Assembly: GCF_001411555.2 (NCBI RefSeq)
Contig: NC_049903.1
Span: 26,424,270 to 26,488,269 of the forward strand
DNA length: 64,000 nt
Direction: 5' to 3'
Source of the DNA: Juglans regia
Lineage: Eukaryota; Streptophyta; Magnoliopsida; Fagales; Juglandaceae
Shown: piece after piece, positions 43,880 through 56,095 of the stretch
Layout: every line of letters begins with the position of its first letter
How positions within the stretch are numbered: the stretch's first letter is position 1
The notes under the pieces: generated by a model
Told to the model about the DNA's origin: nothing
What the model saw: the letters and a program-made list of their open reading frames with translations, nothing else
The model's database searches: none
Made by a program: the position numbers and the translations under genes

Positions 43880-45570
43880 CTTTCACCCTTGACTTCCGAC
43901 TCAGTGCATCGGTGACCAGGTTGGTCTTTCTTGGGTGATACTTAATCTCGCACTAGTAGTGACTAATTATATCTACCAACCTCATCTACCTCATGTTGAG
44001 GTTCTTCAACATGAAGAAATGGTTCAAACTCTTGTGGTGTATATATATCTCATAGGCCTCGCCATAGAGATAAAATTGCCAAATCTTTAAGCAAAGACCA
44101 TCGCTGATAATTCTAAATCATGGGTTGGGTAGATCTTGTCATGGTCCTTCAGTTGACGCGATGCGTATGCCACTACATGTCCTTCTTGCATCGAAGCACA
44201 TCGAAGGCCATCTTTGGATGCATTGCTGAAAGCCACCATTGCCTTATGAGGCTCTGGTTAGGCCAGCACATGAGTCGTGGTTGATCCTCCTCTATAACTT
44301 CTGGAATTTTTTTTCACATTTCTTAGTCCACATGAACTTACCATTCTTCTTGATCAAAGCCGCAAGTGGACTTCTGAGTTTGGAGAAACCTTCCATGAAT
44401 CTTCTATAGTATTTAGTAAGTCTCGAAAAGCTTCTAACCTCGTGAACTGTCATGGGACATTGTCAATCTACCACTGCTTCGACCTTTATGGGGTCCACTG
44501 CAACTCCATCCTTGGAGATCACATGCCCCAATAACTTTACTTCCTCCAAAAAGAACTTACATTTACTGAGCCTTGCGTACAACAGGTGTTCTCGCAGTTT
44601 CCCCAATACTAGTTGTAGGTGATTCATATGGTCTTCTAAATCCTGCGAGTATACCAAAATATAGTCGATGAAAACCACCACAAAAACATCCAAGAATGGC
44701 CTAAACACCTAGTTCATGATACCCATAGGCGTTGCAGGGGCATTAGCCAGACCGAAAGGCATCACTGAAATTCATAGTGTCCGTTCCTCACCCTAAAGGC
44801 AATCTTGGGAACTTCACTCTCCTTAATCTTCATCTAGTGATACCATGACTAGAGATCATCGATCCTGGGAAAGGTGTACTTACTATTTATTGCCAATTTG
44901 TTCAACTCCCGATAATCAATGCACATTTGAAGGCTTGCATCATTCTTTTTAATGAATAATACTAGTGCTCCCCCGGGTAACAAACTTTGTCTAACCCCTT
45001 ATCCAGAAGTTCTTGAGCTTGCACCTTTAATTCTTTTAACTCCGATGGAGTCATTCTATATTGTGCCTTGTGCTCTAGAGCTAATACTAGTTCCAGATCA
45101 AGTGTGCACTCAATCACCTGGATTAGAGGCAATCCAGGAAGATCATTGTCTAATACCTCTAGGAATTCCTTGATGACTGGAATCCCTCGTTCTAACTTCT
45201 TCTCCATTAACTTAATCAATATTTGCACCAAGTATGATTTTGTTGCCCTAGCCAAATCTCTATTAGCTTGCATGGTCAAGATCATCTTCAGAAATGCCCT
45301 AAGTCTGCTGCTTACAAACTCCATTACTTCTCCTCCAGGCAGTTGGAAGCTAACCACCCAACTTCAACAATTTTATACTGGCAGAGTTTTGGATAGCCAG
45401 TCCATTCCTAGAATAATATTGAACCCTAGCAGGTTGAATACTATGAGGTCTGCTTCTAAAACTCTTCCCTTCAACTCCAACGAACATCTTAAAGAAACTC
45501 TCATGCATACTACTACTTCCCTTGTCAGTAGAGCCACTACCACACTTTGTTGTATGGTGTCCATTCATAC
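43880..45570 (-). pseudogene. Gypsy protease, reverse transcriptase and RNase H relic
   Basis: 45564-45373 reads a protease tail (LLGFNIILGMDWLS). 45357-44962 is the pre-RT linker and start of RT (YRMTPSELKELKVQ). 44708-44463 holds the palm: VVVFIDYILVYS stands where the FIDD box is expected, so the second catalytic aspartate is tyrosine. LLGHVISKDGV follows. About 44060-43880 reads an RNase H end (CEIKYHPRKTNLVTDALSRK). Several frames and stops are needed to connect the parts. The enzyme would convert element RNA to DNA but is dead here. Confidence 0.8.
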
Positions 45571-46016
45571 ACTACACATTGTAGCGAACATTGTAGATTC
45601 AAATGATTGGGATGCAACCAAGTCAAACAGGCTACATGCATAGTACCCAAACAACTTGACTCTTCTTGATTCAATCAAACTCTTTAATTGAGAGGGTCGA
45701 TACCTATAATGATGCTAGCCTCTTGGGTTTCTAGAAATTTCTCATCAATCTCCCAGACGTCAAGGCATACATTCACGCCAACACTGACTACCTTTGACCT
45801 ATCCTTCCTCCAGCTAGGTTAGTCCTGCCTCCCTAGGCTGCTTTGGGGCACTCTCAGGTGAAATGTCCTATTTGACATCTTCTAAAACCTGTGCTAACTG
45901 TCTGACGACAATATTCTTCATGGGACTTGTTTCACTGGCTACACACAGGTGTATGACCTCCCATATGCACTCCAAGAATCACTTGCGGGAGTGTCCCTAA
46001 TCTAGGCAAAAAAATT

Positions 46017-46714
46017 TTAGGGGACCTTGAACTGCTTCCTTCTGCAACATGTGTCCTTTACTTCTGGCCCATTATTATAGAGGCCACTTTTAAGGGGACC
46101 TTGAACTACTTCCTTCTCCCATTCAGCAATTGAGGCTACTTCTAGTAGGCTTTCAAAGTCTTGTATCTGGAGATAAGCCACTTGAGAACATCTCTGTGGT
46201 TGCAACCCATCTTGAAATCGCTCCATGCGTATTTCCTCCGTGGACATGAGATCTGGGGAGAACCTCCCTAGCTCCATGAATTTAGCGGCATATTGTTCAA
46301 CTGTCATGCTGCGCTGAGTCAAGATGGTGAATTCTCTAGCCTTCTCCTATGTTATGATGGCACTAAAGAAACGGTCATCAAACTCCTTGAATCATTGCCA
46401 AGTTGCGGCCTTCATCAATCCCAACTCCATGGTTAACAGTTACCTTTGTATCCCCACTAGACAACAGCTTCCCCTTGAAATAAGTAACTGGCATATAGCA
46501 CCGTATGGTCTTCCGTTCACCAACATATCTCAAAAGTCTTTTTGAGATCCTTGATCCACTTCCCTGCTTTTATGGGCCCTTCGTTGCCAAAAAATCTCGG
46601 ATATTGGTAAGCTAAACATTGATCATAAGAACTGTGCCTCTGCTCAATGCGCTGGTGGTGAACTTGCTCTTTTGGAAGAGTTCCTGTTGCCATTGTAGCA
46701 TCTTTGTCATGCAA
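46017..46714 (-). pseudogene. Gypsy gag relic
   Basis: 46714-46517 reads YPRFFGNEGPIKAGKWIKDL and 46322-46017 reads MTVEQYAAKFMELGRFSPDL with a following GLQPQ, both typical of the retrotransposon gag domain of plant gypsy elements. A frameshift and stop separate them. The downstream zinc knuckle is not recognisable. Start codon uncertain; an ATG at about 46695 begins MATGTLPKEQ. Confidence 0.75.
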
Positions 46715-47689
46715 TCAATAGCTTAAGCCATAGCATAATCCCCATCGTCATGTGGTTGATCCTCCTCATTAACACCATCGGGTCACTCGTTGCGGGGGAG
46801 TCTTGGTCTCACCATAATCCCTTTCCTGCCATAGATCCAAGTCCTATCACTTCTACCTGTTCTTGATGTAGGTTGGCTGGTGAGTCGGCAAAAATCCATT
46901 ATCGTGGTGTATGTCAGATGGAAGCGATGACAACTACAAAGGGGAAGTGTTTTGTACGTTTCAAGAATTTCACCAAAGAGATTGGAAGCTCAGCCTGCCT
47001 CTTGTGAAACACTTCTATTCATGATGTCTAGAGTCTATTACCCTCTTGTCCAATGCATGCCTTTTGTAGAAAACATTGTCTTTTGAGTATGGAATCCTAA
47101 AGAGGGTGCTCGCTTGCCTTTTGAGCACTCTTGAATTCTTTCCAATCATGCTTCACTCACTTTAGGACTTCACATCTTAGCCTTGACTTTTGGGGTGAGG
47201 AACGCATCCAAGTGTATTACGTTCTATTTTTTATCGCTAGTGGTAAACATTTTCGAACTTTAGTGCACTTACCCTTTGCTTGCCTTGATATATATGCTTA
47301 CCTTCGCACTTGCTTGCTTTGCACATTGCCCGTCTAACCTTTACTCACCCATTATTAATTCTCTTACCCTTTAGCACCTTGCCTGTCCTTGCCCAAAAGT
47401 GGCACTTAGCTTTGCTCACTTGTTACTCCTTTCATTTTCCATTGTCCACCCAAGGTTGTGTTCACCCAAGTCCGGTTTGCCTGAGGCTTTGCTCACTTTA
47501 ATTGCCCAACTGGGCCGTCTCTTACTACCCAAGATTTCAAGTTTGTGCTTAGCCATGTGGACCCATTTGCAAGGTGTTCTTACGTTTGAAAGGTGTTGCC
47601 CTCTCATAAATTACTGATGTTGAAGGATGAGGGTCACTTTAAAAAGAAAACAAATGAAGAGATTAAGATAAATGGGTAAATTAGCAATA

Positions 47690-48552
47690 AAAAAGCAAAG
47701 TCGACTTATAAACATATTTATCTTTGATGCCAACGACTTCTACATACTCTTCCAACTCCAAAATATTAATTAGTTTGTTTCCTAACCAATTTTGCATGCA
47801 TATTATGGCAATCTTTGGTGCCAATGTGCTTCTAAATGGGTCCAACACACATCTCCACAACGACAGAATATCTATATGAATTCTTCTTCTTTCAAGGTAA
47901 AATCCCATACTCAGGTATTTTTTATTCCACCCTATCCGAAAATTGTTCCCTCTAAACCAAATACTGTACTGTTTTCTTCCTCAAAGTATTGGTCTAGAGC
48001 TGAATGAAAATTTTCAAAGTCTGATTTTTCACCAATAATGATTGAGGAAGTATCATCGGAACTTCCTTGGGCCACATTTGATCTTCCACTTAGCCCATGA
48101 AACTTGTTGTATTTCTCAATCAAATAATTTAAGAACAATCTCACTTTGTCCGTAATTCTATCTCCACACTTAATCCCTTTGCATCTTTTCAACCAAAATG
48201 CCATGGATTTAATCTTATATCAATGGTCAAGGACAAAAGCTTCATAAATAATCATGTTCATCCTATTCATGCTACCCAATATTTCTTAAGTTTAACCTTC
48301 ATATTAGATGCCCTACTCATCAAGTTAGTATGATAACTCTTATACATTTGGTTCAAAGTGTGTTCAATTATACAAAGTTGCTGAAATGGTATATTTGTGA
48401 TCACACACAATGAACCATAGATTTGAAGATAGCATCCTAAAAGTCTTTCAGAAACTTTGTCAGTTATCAAACTTAGGCATTGAAAGTAGTGAATCCTCCA
48501 TTCCAATTAGCACAAAATCTCTTTCAAACTTTCCAACAACATACATCACTTG
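47690..48552 (-). pseudogene. hAT transposase, C-terminal part
   Basis: This is the downstream half of a split gene whose N-terminal half is at 53203-53930. On the minus strand: MEDSLL-type text and FKSMVHCV region near 48506-48267 (ATLYNxEHTLNQMYKS type), then 48204-47932 AFWLKRCKGIKCGDRI, EKYNKFHG and TSSIIIGEKSDFENF, then 47820-47760 VLDPFRSTLAPKIA with MQNWLG, the hAT dimerisation region at the C-terminus. Stops and shifts break the frame repeatedly. The protein would have cut and moved hAT elements. It resembles plant RICESLEEPER/BED-type transposases. Confidence 0.8.
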
Positions 48553-51399
48553 TAACAGCTCGCTAGAAATTCACTGGTAGAATTTCTATTGACTTTAAGA
48601 ACCTCATGAAAACCTCATAAGTTTTTACGAATCGACCAATCACACATGTTTTAATCTGTCAACATAGTCATTGTTATCACTCACTATGGTGCTAGAAATA
48701 TGAGTTTAATTATTTGAGGTAGTTAGAAGTGTCAAATTGTGTTTTGGTCTACGCCATTAGACTCAATTGATTATTTAGGATTCTATGGCACAATAGCCTA
48801 TTTTCATAATTCCAGACAAAACGCTTGTTTGAAATTGTGAAATTATTTTTAAGGGCATTTCGTGGTTGAATTTTGGTAAACAATTTTTACTATAGGTTAA
48901 TATAAATATTTAGGATTTTTTAGTATAACCTTGATAAGTGCACCCAGTGCAATGTTTTTAAAATTACAGTGTGAAATGTCCAAATTAGGTTAGAGAAGTT
49001 TTATTTGGACACTTGGCAAGATCTTAGTCACACATAGTGAATAGTATTAGACATTTGGCATCATGAAGAACCATTAGATAGATTTATGAAGAAAATCAAG
49101 GTGTGAGATCATGCCACCTAAGCAAAACTCTGTTTCATTTGATCAACTAAATTGTGCCAGACCAAAGAGGGTTTTAATCCTAGTGAAACTCTAAATAGTT
49201 GGAATCCAATTGAAACCCCAAAAACTTGGATGAAACCGAAACCCTAAACGGTTTCCCAAACCCTAAAGTTGGTCTCCAAACCCTTTTTGATCCGATTTCT
49301 AGCATTCTATTTAATTACTTTAGCAAATAACTTCCACATGCTATTAATTAATCAAACCCTTGCTATGACATCATTATCCAACCTTTTAAAACTTGAAAAT
49401 TTGATTGGGCCAAAAAAAAATTGGATTTGGGCTTGATAGCATCTCAAACCCTAACCAAACTCCCTTTAAACCCCAAATTGAAGCCCACTTGGTTGAGGCC
49501 CACCAAGGCCCACGAATTTGGTCACCTTGGCAAAGCTTCTTGAAGAAGTTTCCTCCCTCACATGATAGACTATTCACTGCCATTGGCTGCACCCAATAGT
49601 GCTTTGATGTAAAGGAGAAATCCACCACTTCAACCTCCATATCTCACAGCTGCTGCAGGCAGTCCTTGCTTGTCTCTATTCTCCACTTTATGTCACATAG
49701 CCACCTCCAATTAAGGGTCATTCAAGCCCATAACTTTCCCCTACAAAAGTCTAAAGTCTTGCAAGACACATTTCACTCCCTTTCATCACTTCTTCACCAC
49801 GTTCTTTGAGAGAAATTCAAAAGAGCTCTCTCGGGCAGATTTTTGGGTCTTTTTGTGTTAGGATTTTCGACCCATTTAAGTATCTTCGCACGATTCCTCC
49901 TTCATAAAAATTGTTCTTTTTTTAGTTTAGTTTTCGTGGATATCTTATTAGTCTCATTCCATACTCATTATTTGGTCAAAAATATTTTTAACCATGGAAA
50001 GGTCATTCTTGGCTTGAAACTGGAGAGTATGTTATGTTTGGGAATTTTTGACCAAGCTAATGCACATATCTTGGTCCAAAAATTTCATGGAGTGTTTTTA
50101 GAATGTGTTTATGAATGCTCATTGAGGTTTTGTTGCATGAATAAAGCTTTTGATGATAGATTGCCTTAGATCTAGAAACTTGAAAACTGAATGTGGAAAA
50201 ACAGTTTTTGTTTTGTGAAAGTTTGAATATTTTGTGATTTAATCTCATTCCAAAGCTTTTGATATTTTTATGTGATGATTATAAACCTCTTATATACATT
50301 TTATGATCTTATTTTTAAGATATTTAGTATTATTTTTAAAGATATGATTTTTCTATGCAAGAGGATTTCGGTTAGGCCTAAGATTTTATGTTGTTGGGTT
50401 AGATCCATGTTTTATTGAGTTTTAGCCATGTGATTTTAAGATTGATGGTTGGATCATCTTTAGGACACATTTTTAAACCATGTGATGTGGTAGTTTGACG
50501 ATCACATGTCTTTAAGCCATGGATCAAGAGATTGATCGAAGTTAGTTGAGAGAAAAGTTTTTGTTTTTGGACTAAGTGTGAAACCAAAAACTCCAAGTGT
50601 TGTTTTGTGATTTTTGGTGACTTTTGTTTAATGATTTAAATAATGCTTGATCTTAGGATGATGTTATGAATATGTTAGAAGTAAGATTTGACTTTTTGGA
50701 ATTCTTGGAGATGTTTTTATTAAGGTCAAAACTTGTGATTTAAGGGTTTACTTTTTGTTAAAAAATTTGGGTCTTCTTACAAAAAGTTTGGCGTTGATGA
50801 TTAGCTTTTTCTTAATGAATATTTTGAGTGTGTTTTTAAACTTTGGATAGGAAAATCGTTGTTACAAAATTTTGGTTTAATCATGGGTTTTGAAGATGGA
50901 AGAAATTGCAACAAAAATAAGAGAAATGACCTATGAATGTTTCAGCCATAGTAAGTTTTCCATAGTTGTGAATGGTTTTAAATTTTTTTGAGTTGATATT
51001 TAGGTTTAGGATAGAATTTACATGAGGAATGTAAATTTTGGCAATTTTTGGAGTTAGGATGTGAAATCCTTAAATTAGGGGTAAAATTGTCATTTTCTCA
51101 CATGTAGAGGGTAAAATAGTAATTTTACTCCAAGTTGCCACTTTTCACATTTATAATTGTTAGTAATTAAGTTTCTAATTTTTAGAATACCCTCTTACAG
51201 TTCCTCGTATTTTGCAGTTTATTCTCATAGAACGTGACGATCGAGATAAGTTAGCTCTTAACTTACTATCAGTTTACTGTGTATGTGTGATAGGTACGGG
51301 AACCATAGTTTATGTTCGTATGTTGTTATATATGTCATGCCAAGCCATATCATCACATGTTTATCTATTACACGAATTATTCTGTCACGAAATCTTATT

Positions 51400-51760
51400 T
51401 GTTAGACAATATATTCTGTCTCATGTTATTATCTATTGCAAGTATGTCACATTATGTAGGCCATCTATTATGTAATATTCATTATCACATGTTACGCCAT
51501 GTTATAAAATATTGTTTGTTACATGGTATGCCATGTTATGAAATATTATCTATTACATATATGCCATGTTATGGAATGTTGTCTGTTATATTTATGTCTC
51601 AATGTATGTCATGTCTATCATCTTATGTTCATGTCACATTACGCCACATCAGGACTTCTGTCCTTTATGTCATGTTCATGCCACGTCACGTTACGAAATG
51701 TCATGTATGCCAGTTAAGTTATTTATGTCAATCACGACTCTAAGCGCTAGGATATGGTAA
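51400..51760. repeat. Degenerate tandem repeat of catgttatg phrases
   Basis: Loosely repeated units of about 30 bases built on gccatgttatgaaatatt and tctgttac. They open several overlapping frames of repetitive peptides that I do not take as genes. The array lies in the U5-side part of the solo LTR. Confidence 0.6.
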
Positions 51761-51889
51761 TATCCTAGTAGATCTCATTTGTTCATGCTGGAATGTCTAA
51801 ATAGGTATGAAATTTCCTGAGTTGACGAAGTACAGTCAACAAGTTGCGAATCGGGTCTAACTTGCTGGTCACCGGAGCGCGTTAGGCAC

Positions 51890-52075
51890 TAACGTCGATG
51901 GAGCCACACTTTATGTTATGTGTGTCCACAACAAGTGTGGCACAAACAATTCATGGGGCCACAACAACTGTGGAGAATACACTACGTGAGACACAACGAT
52001 TGTGACATGTAGAATACGTGGGGGCACAGCAATTGTGGAGTACATATTAATGCACTCACAGCTGGTATAGACACC
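51890..52075. repeat. Short repeats of cacaacaatt-gtgg phrases
   Basis: Five or so diverged units with caacaagtgtgg, caacaactgtgg, caacgattgtg and cagcaattgtgg. Part of the solo LTR. Confidence 0.5.
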
Positions 52076-52145
52076 TGTATTGTGATGCGGTAATCGATAG
52101 GGACCCGTGTAACACCCGTATGATCACTTTTATTAATTAAGTTTA

Positions 52146-52500
52146 TTGAATAAGATTCTAAGTTCATGTATTTCACGTTCAAGTCATGTTTCACGTTATG
52201 TTATTGTTCAAGTTCACGTTCATGTTATGTATGCTCACGTTCATACTATGTTTCAAGTCCATATCATGTTTCAAGTTCACGTTCACGTTCATATCAGGTT
52301 ATGCTCACGTTCATGTTATGTTTCAAGTTCACGTTTATGTTATGTTATGCTTAGGTTCATGTTATGTTCAAGTTCATGTTCAAATTATGTATGTTCACGT
52401 TCATGCTATGTTTCAAATCCATGTTATGTTTCAAATTCACGTTCATGCTATGTTGCTAGTCCATGTTATATTTTAAGTTCACGTACATGCCATGTCACGT
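52146..52500. repeat. Minisatellite built on tcacgttcatgttatgttt
   Basis: A 12-20 bp phrase (caagttcacgttcatgttatg) recurs more than a dozen times with small changes. It yields three overlapping repetitive reading frames on the plus strand, none credible. It lies within the solo LTR, about 0.7 kb from its end. Confidence 0.75.
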
Positions 52501-53202
52501 CAAGCTAAGTTTTAATTTCAATAAAAGTTATGTCATTTATGCCATGCTATATGTTAAGTTATGCTATGCTTCCTTATGACTTTGATTATGCATTTATGCT
52601 TTTACTGCCATGCATGCATCATTAAGCTGTGTGGAAGTTTCTTGTTAACTTGCTGAGATTTGTAATCAAATCTCACCGTAGTAGTCCCCAACTACCATTC
52701 CCCCAGAATGGTAGGCGATGTGTCAGGATCAGAGCAAGGAACAGACACTAGCAGACTGGAGGAGGTTGACTAGACGTTGTAGACGTAACACGGAGCTTGC
52801 AGCCTTCATAGTTAGGTCTTTGGATAGTATTCTAGCATTGTTAGTCGAGTTATGCGAGTTACTCAACGAACTAGCCCAATATTGTGTTTTGGCAATGTAA
52901 TTATGGAGTCAGGTCTCCGTTGTTTTGAGATTACAGTCTTCTGAGACTCGTGCTATAATCGTGGATGTTTATTTTGTTAAGTATGCATGGATTATGTTTT
53001 AACTATTTAAGATATTATAAGTTTGGTGCATAGTATTGCTAAAAAAAAAAAAAAATTATCCGCTACGAATATTACATAATGCTAGATGCATGTTAGGAGC
53101 ATTGCATCTTATATGTCATTAACGGGGGCAGGTAACCTTATGTTGCATGTCCCGACGCTTCTGATATCCGTCCGATCTCAAGCAAAATCTAGGGGTGTCA
53201 CA

Positions 53203-53930
53203 TCACTAGGTATGTTGAGTTCAATCTAGTAGGAATATCTAGACACACCATTTTCCCATACTCAATATTTAGCTACTTAGCACAATTTTTAAACGTAGAA
53301 AGTCTCACTGGTGAACACTTCACAAACCTTACTACATTTATAAGATTAGTTACAACATCATATATTTCTTTTAAGCCATCACATACAATGAAGCTTAAAA
53401 TATGTGCAGTACACTGCATAAGTTGAAACTCACCCCATAAAATGGGGTACTCCTTATCTTTTATGCTCCTTCACACATAATCAATATCGACATCATTAAA
53501 AGAGGTAGTACCTACAGTGATGGTAAAAAGTCGGTCAATCTTCCAATCAATCATCCTGGACTCTAACATCCAAGCAATGATCTCACCTTTGTGATTAAAA
53601 ATATGGAAAAACCTAATTATTTTCTTGTTCAAGACCCAATTGCGATCAATCAAATGACATGTAACACATATTATTCAGGTTTTCCACCGATGTCCATATA
53701 TCGGTGGTAAAACCAACTCTTTGACTGCACAACGAAGCTTTCAACTTTTGCTTCTCCATTGTATAAATGTATACAATCATTTTGCATGGTGGTGAGGGCA
53801 AGATGTACCTAGGCTCTAAATTAGACACAAATTCAGAACATGCCTCATGCTTGACCAACCTAAATGGCAATTTACACTAGATGAAATACTTGGCAATCAT
53901 CACCTTTATTTTCCATGATTATATTTCTCA
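53203..53930 (-). pseudogene. hAT transposase, N-terminal/central part
   Basis: Minus frames: 53870-53646 reads LPFRLV-type text (MPFRLVKHEACSEFV), then SQRVGFTTDIWTSVENLNNM; 53653-53471 reads DRNWVLNKKIIRFFHIFNHK and WKIDRLFTITVGTTSFNDVD. These are core RNase H-fold motifs of BED-type plant hAT transposases; the catalytic aspartate in TTDIWTS and another in the FTITVG-SFND segment region look partly preserved. Reading continues to 53208 (QLMQCTAHIL, CLDIPTRLNST) and resumes across the solo LTR at 48552. The BED zinc finger at the start is not recognisable. Confidence 0.8.
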
Positions 53931-54962
53931 AACCTTTGAGGACTATGACCTTTACCATCCATTCTAACTCTTGATTGTGATGGTGTTTTATCCTTTCCGA
54001 GAAAAGAATAGGTGGTGTGTTAAGAATGAAATGTAATTTTTTATAATTGCATCCAAATAGTCTCGAGCAATAATTGCATTAGGCTTTAGGGTCAATGAGA
54101 TTTATAGGCTCAACTTTTATAAAAAGATCTCTTACCATCGATTGATTACAAGCCCTTTTATTAAAAATAAAAAATAAAGAGAGAAAATTGTAATAAAAAT
54201 CAAATGAACAGCAAAATTGTACTCACAAACAAAGAGAACCCATCAGAGTTTGCAAAAGAAATAGCCAATGATGAAATACTCATTGTGCCATATAACATAA
54301 TTTAGTCATTTTTAGTCCTTGCATGTAACCAAATATTACAAATAAAACACGTTTACCAGAAAATGTAAATTTGACTGGGATTAATACAATGTAAGATGAG
54401 TAAATCTACTGAAGAAAATAAAACTAAAACCATGTAGAAATAGTCATACAAATCAAACTAGTTATTTTATTGTGTTGTAAAGCATTCAGACTATTTATTC
54501 ATGCAATGAAGCATTCAGACCGTTTATATGAATAAACAGTCTGAATGCTCTCTATTTGTAGGAATGGATATATAATAAATTTAGCTGTTTATTTGAATAA
54601 ATGAGTCTTCTAGTCAAAGGGTAGAAGCATATAGCAGCAGAAATATGAAATTTGAGGTAAAAGTAATTAGAAATGTTTGGTGGCAAGTCACAACAAATAA
54701 GTAAACATGACTCAAGATTGCATAGCATGAACAATTAACCAATTCAGCCCCCAAAACAAAGGAACAACCAATACAACCCCTAAAATCCACCAGAGAAAAT
54801 TAACGACCAATGTACTGATTGAACTCAACCAAAGAATAGCAAGCACTATCAGAATCAAACAAAATAAGAGGTAAAAGCCTAAAATGATCGAACCTCTGAC
54901 CCAATACAGGGGGAGTTCCTGAGTGTCTCCGAGAATTAAAAGCGAAAAACAAAGTTATATTT
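53931..54962. other. AT-rich DNA between hAT relic and LTR (gene-free)
   Basis: It may include the hAT 5' region. I see no tir-like end or coding domain. It holds one strong palindrome, listed separately. Confidence 0.35.
54511..54548. repeat. Short palindrome (17 bp arms)
   Basis: GCATTCAGACCGTTTAT is followed after four bases by its inverted copy ATAAACAGTCTGAATGC with one mismatch. A direct partial copy (gcattcagactatttat) lies at 54482-54498. Possibly the remains of a fold-back element end. Confidence 0.6.
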
Positions 54963-56057
54963 TGTAACGGCCGTCCTTGTGGTGGTACTTTCGAAACCTA
55001 ATTTTAAAAAATGAGACGGGAATTACTGAACCTTTTAAAACTTTTTCCTTTCCTTCCCAGAATTTAAGAGATTATATGTTTAAAATTAAAACATGCTTTG
55101 TATATTCAAAGAGAGTTTATAATATAAATCATTAAATTAAATTAAAAAGTTCTTTAAAAAAAACACTTTCATATATTACATAATAATACGCTAGGCTTCT
55201 GTCAACTTTTCCTTTGACCATGTCTATCTTGAAGATTTGTCCTCATTTTGTTCCTGGGAGGGGGAGGGACATACATAAAAACAAATTGAGTCAAATACTT
55301 AGTAAACATTACTTCATACTTTTAAAATATACTAACATAGGTTTTGATTAATGCATTCATCATTCCTCTACATACTTTATATAAACCATTTACTTCCTTT
55401 GAAAACATTACCAACTGGGGTTTTTCTTCCAAAATATTTTCATTTCATATAAAACATTTCTCATACCTTGTACATTCCTTCATAAAGAGCTAAATGATTA
55501 CATAACATTCAATTTAAATGTTATCACTTTTCCTCTGGCCAGTACATGTAAAGTCCAGTCGTCTAAAGCCCAAGACTGATTTGGAAGTGGTTTTTATTAT
55601 TTCTTTCTTTTAGTGAGTATGTGTTTTTCTTTGGTGAAGTTAAGCCCTTTATGTGGATTAAGTGGGTTCTATTTAGTGTGAGTGGATGCACGATTAGGGC
55701 TCAACATGTGTGTGAGCCCATAAGCTGATGAGCAAAGCCCTCCCCACTAAAATGGCACAATTTTGTGCAAAGGGGGAGAAAATCCTAAACTACTTTTATC
55801 TTTCTCCCTCACCCTTTCTACATCATACAACCCCCCTATCAACCCTTTTTCCCTCTCTACTATATTCGCACCCCACACTAGTGTCATCAGCGTTGTCTTT
55901 GACAGCCACCCATAAGGCTTTGTCCTCCTGTTGTGGTGATGTTCAAACAACTACGCCACTTTCGCCTTTGTCATTGTGAGGAGTTGCCGCTGCTCATCAC
56001 TGAACAACCTCAAGCCAAACAGGTTCCTCTATATTAGTCATGCCTTTCTTCCCATAG

Positions 56058-56058
56058 A

Positions 56059-56095
<37 letters not shown>
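56058..56095. repeat. Compound microsatellite (CT)n(CA)n
   Basis: tctctctctctctct followed by cacacacacacacacaca. A potential polymorphic marker. Confidence 0.9.

Larger units (their letters stand above)
43545..47620 (-). mobile_element. Ty3/gypsy relic (chromovirus-like), minus strand
   Basis: On the minus strand from right to left: a GCAAG-rich leader or LTR (about 46,900-47,620), gag, protease, reverse transcriptase and RNase H, and then at 43545-43790 an LTR end that reads ...GGGGCCATCACA on the minus strand. Order protease-RT-RNase H marks gypsy. Integrase and chromodomain are not found, so the 3' part of pol is deleted up to the LTR. The LTR end resembles those at 53,202 and 59,206, which indicates one superfamily. 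Heavy decay throughout. Confidence 0.75.
48553..53202 (+). mobile_element. Gypsy-type solo LTR, 4,650 bp, TSD TCACT
   Basis: TGTAACAGCTC at 48553 and GGGGTGTCACA ending at 53202 form the ends (TGT...ACA), and the 5 bp TSD TCACT flanks at 48548-48552 and 53203-53207. No gag, pol, primer site or internal LTR duplication is found inside, so it is a solo LTR (LTR-LTR recombination) or a coding-less element. It contains short tandem repeats (51,400-52,500) and two telobox-like aaaccctaaa phrases near 49,240-49,265. A leader-like region begins around 49,770. Short frames are by-products of tandem repeats. It separates the halves of the hAT gene. Confidence 0.85.

Noticed and set aside
51312..52508. 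Several overlapping plus-strand ORFs of 60-143 codons
   Set aside because: They translate tandem repeats in three frames at once and show no domain; open frames are a by-product of the repeat unit.
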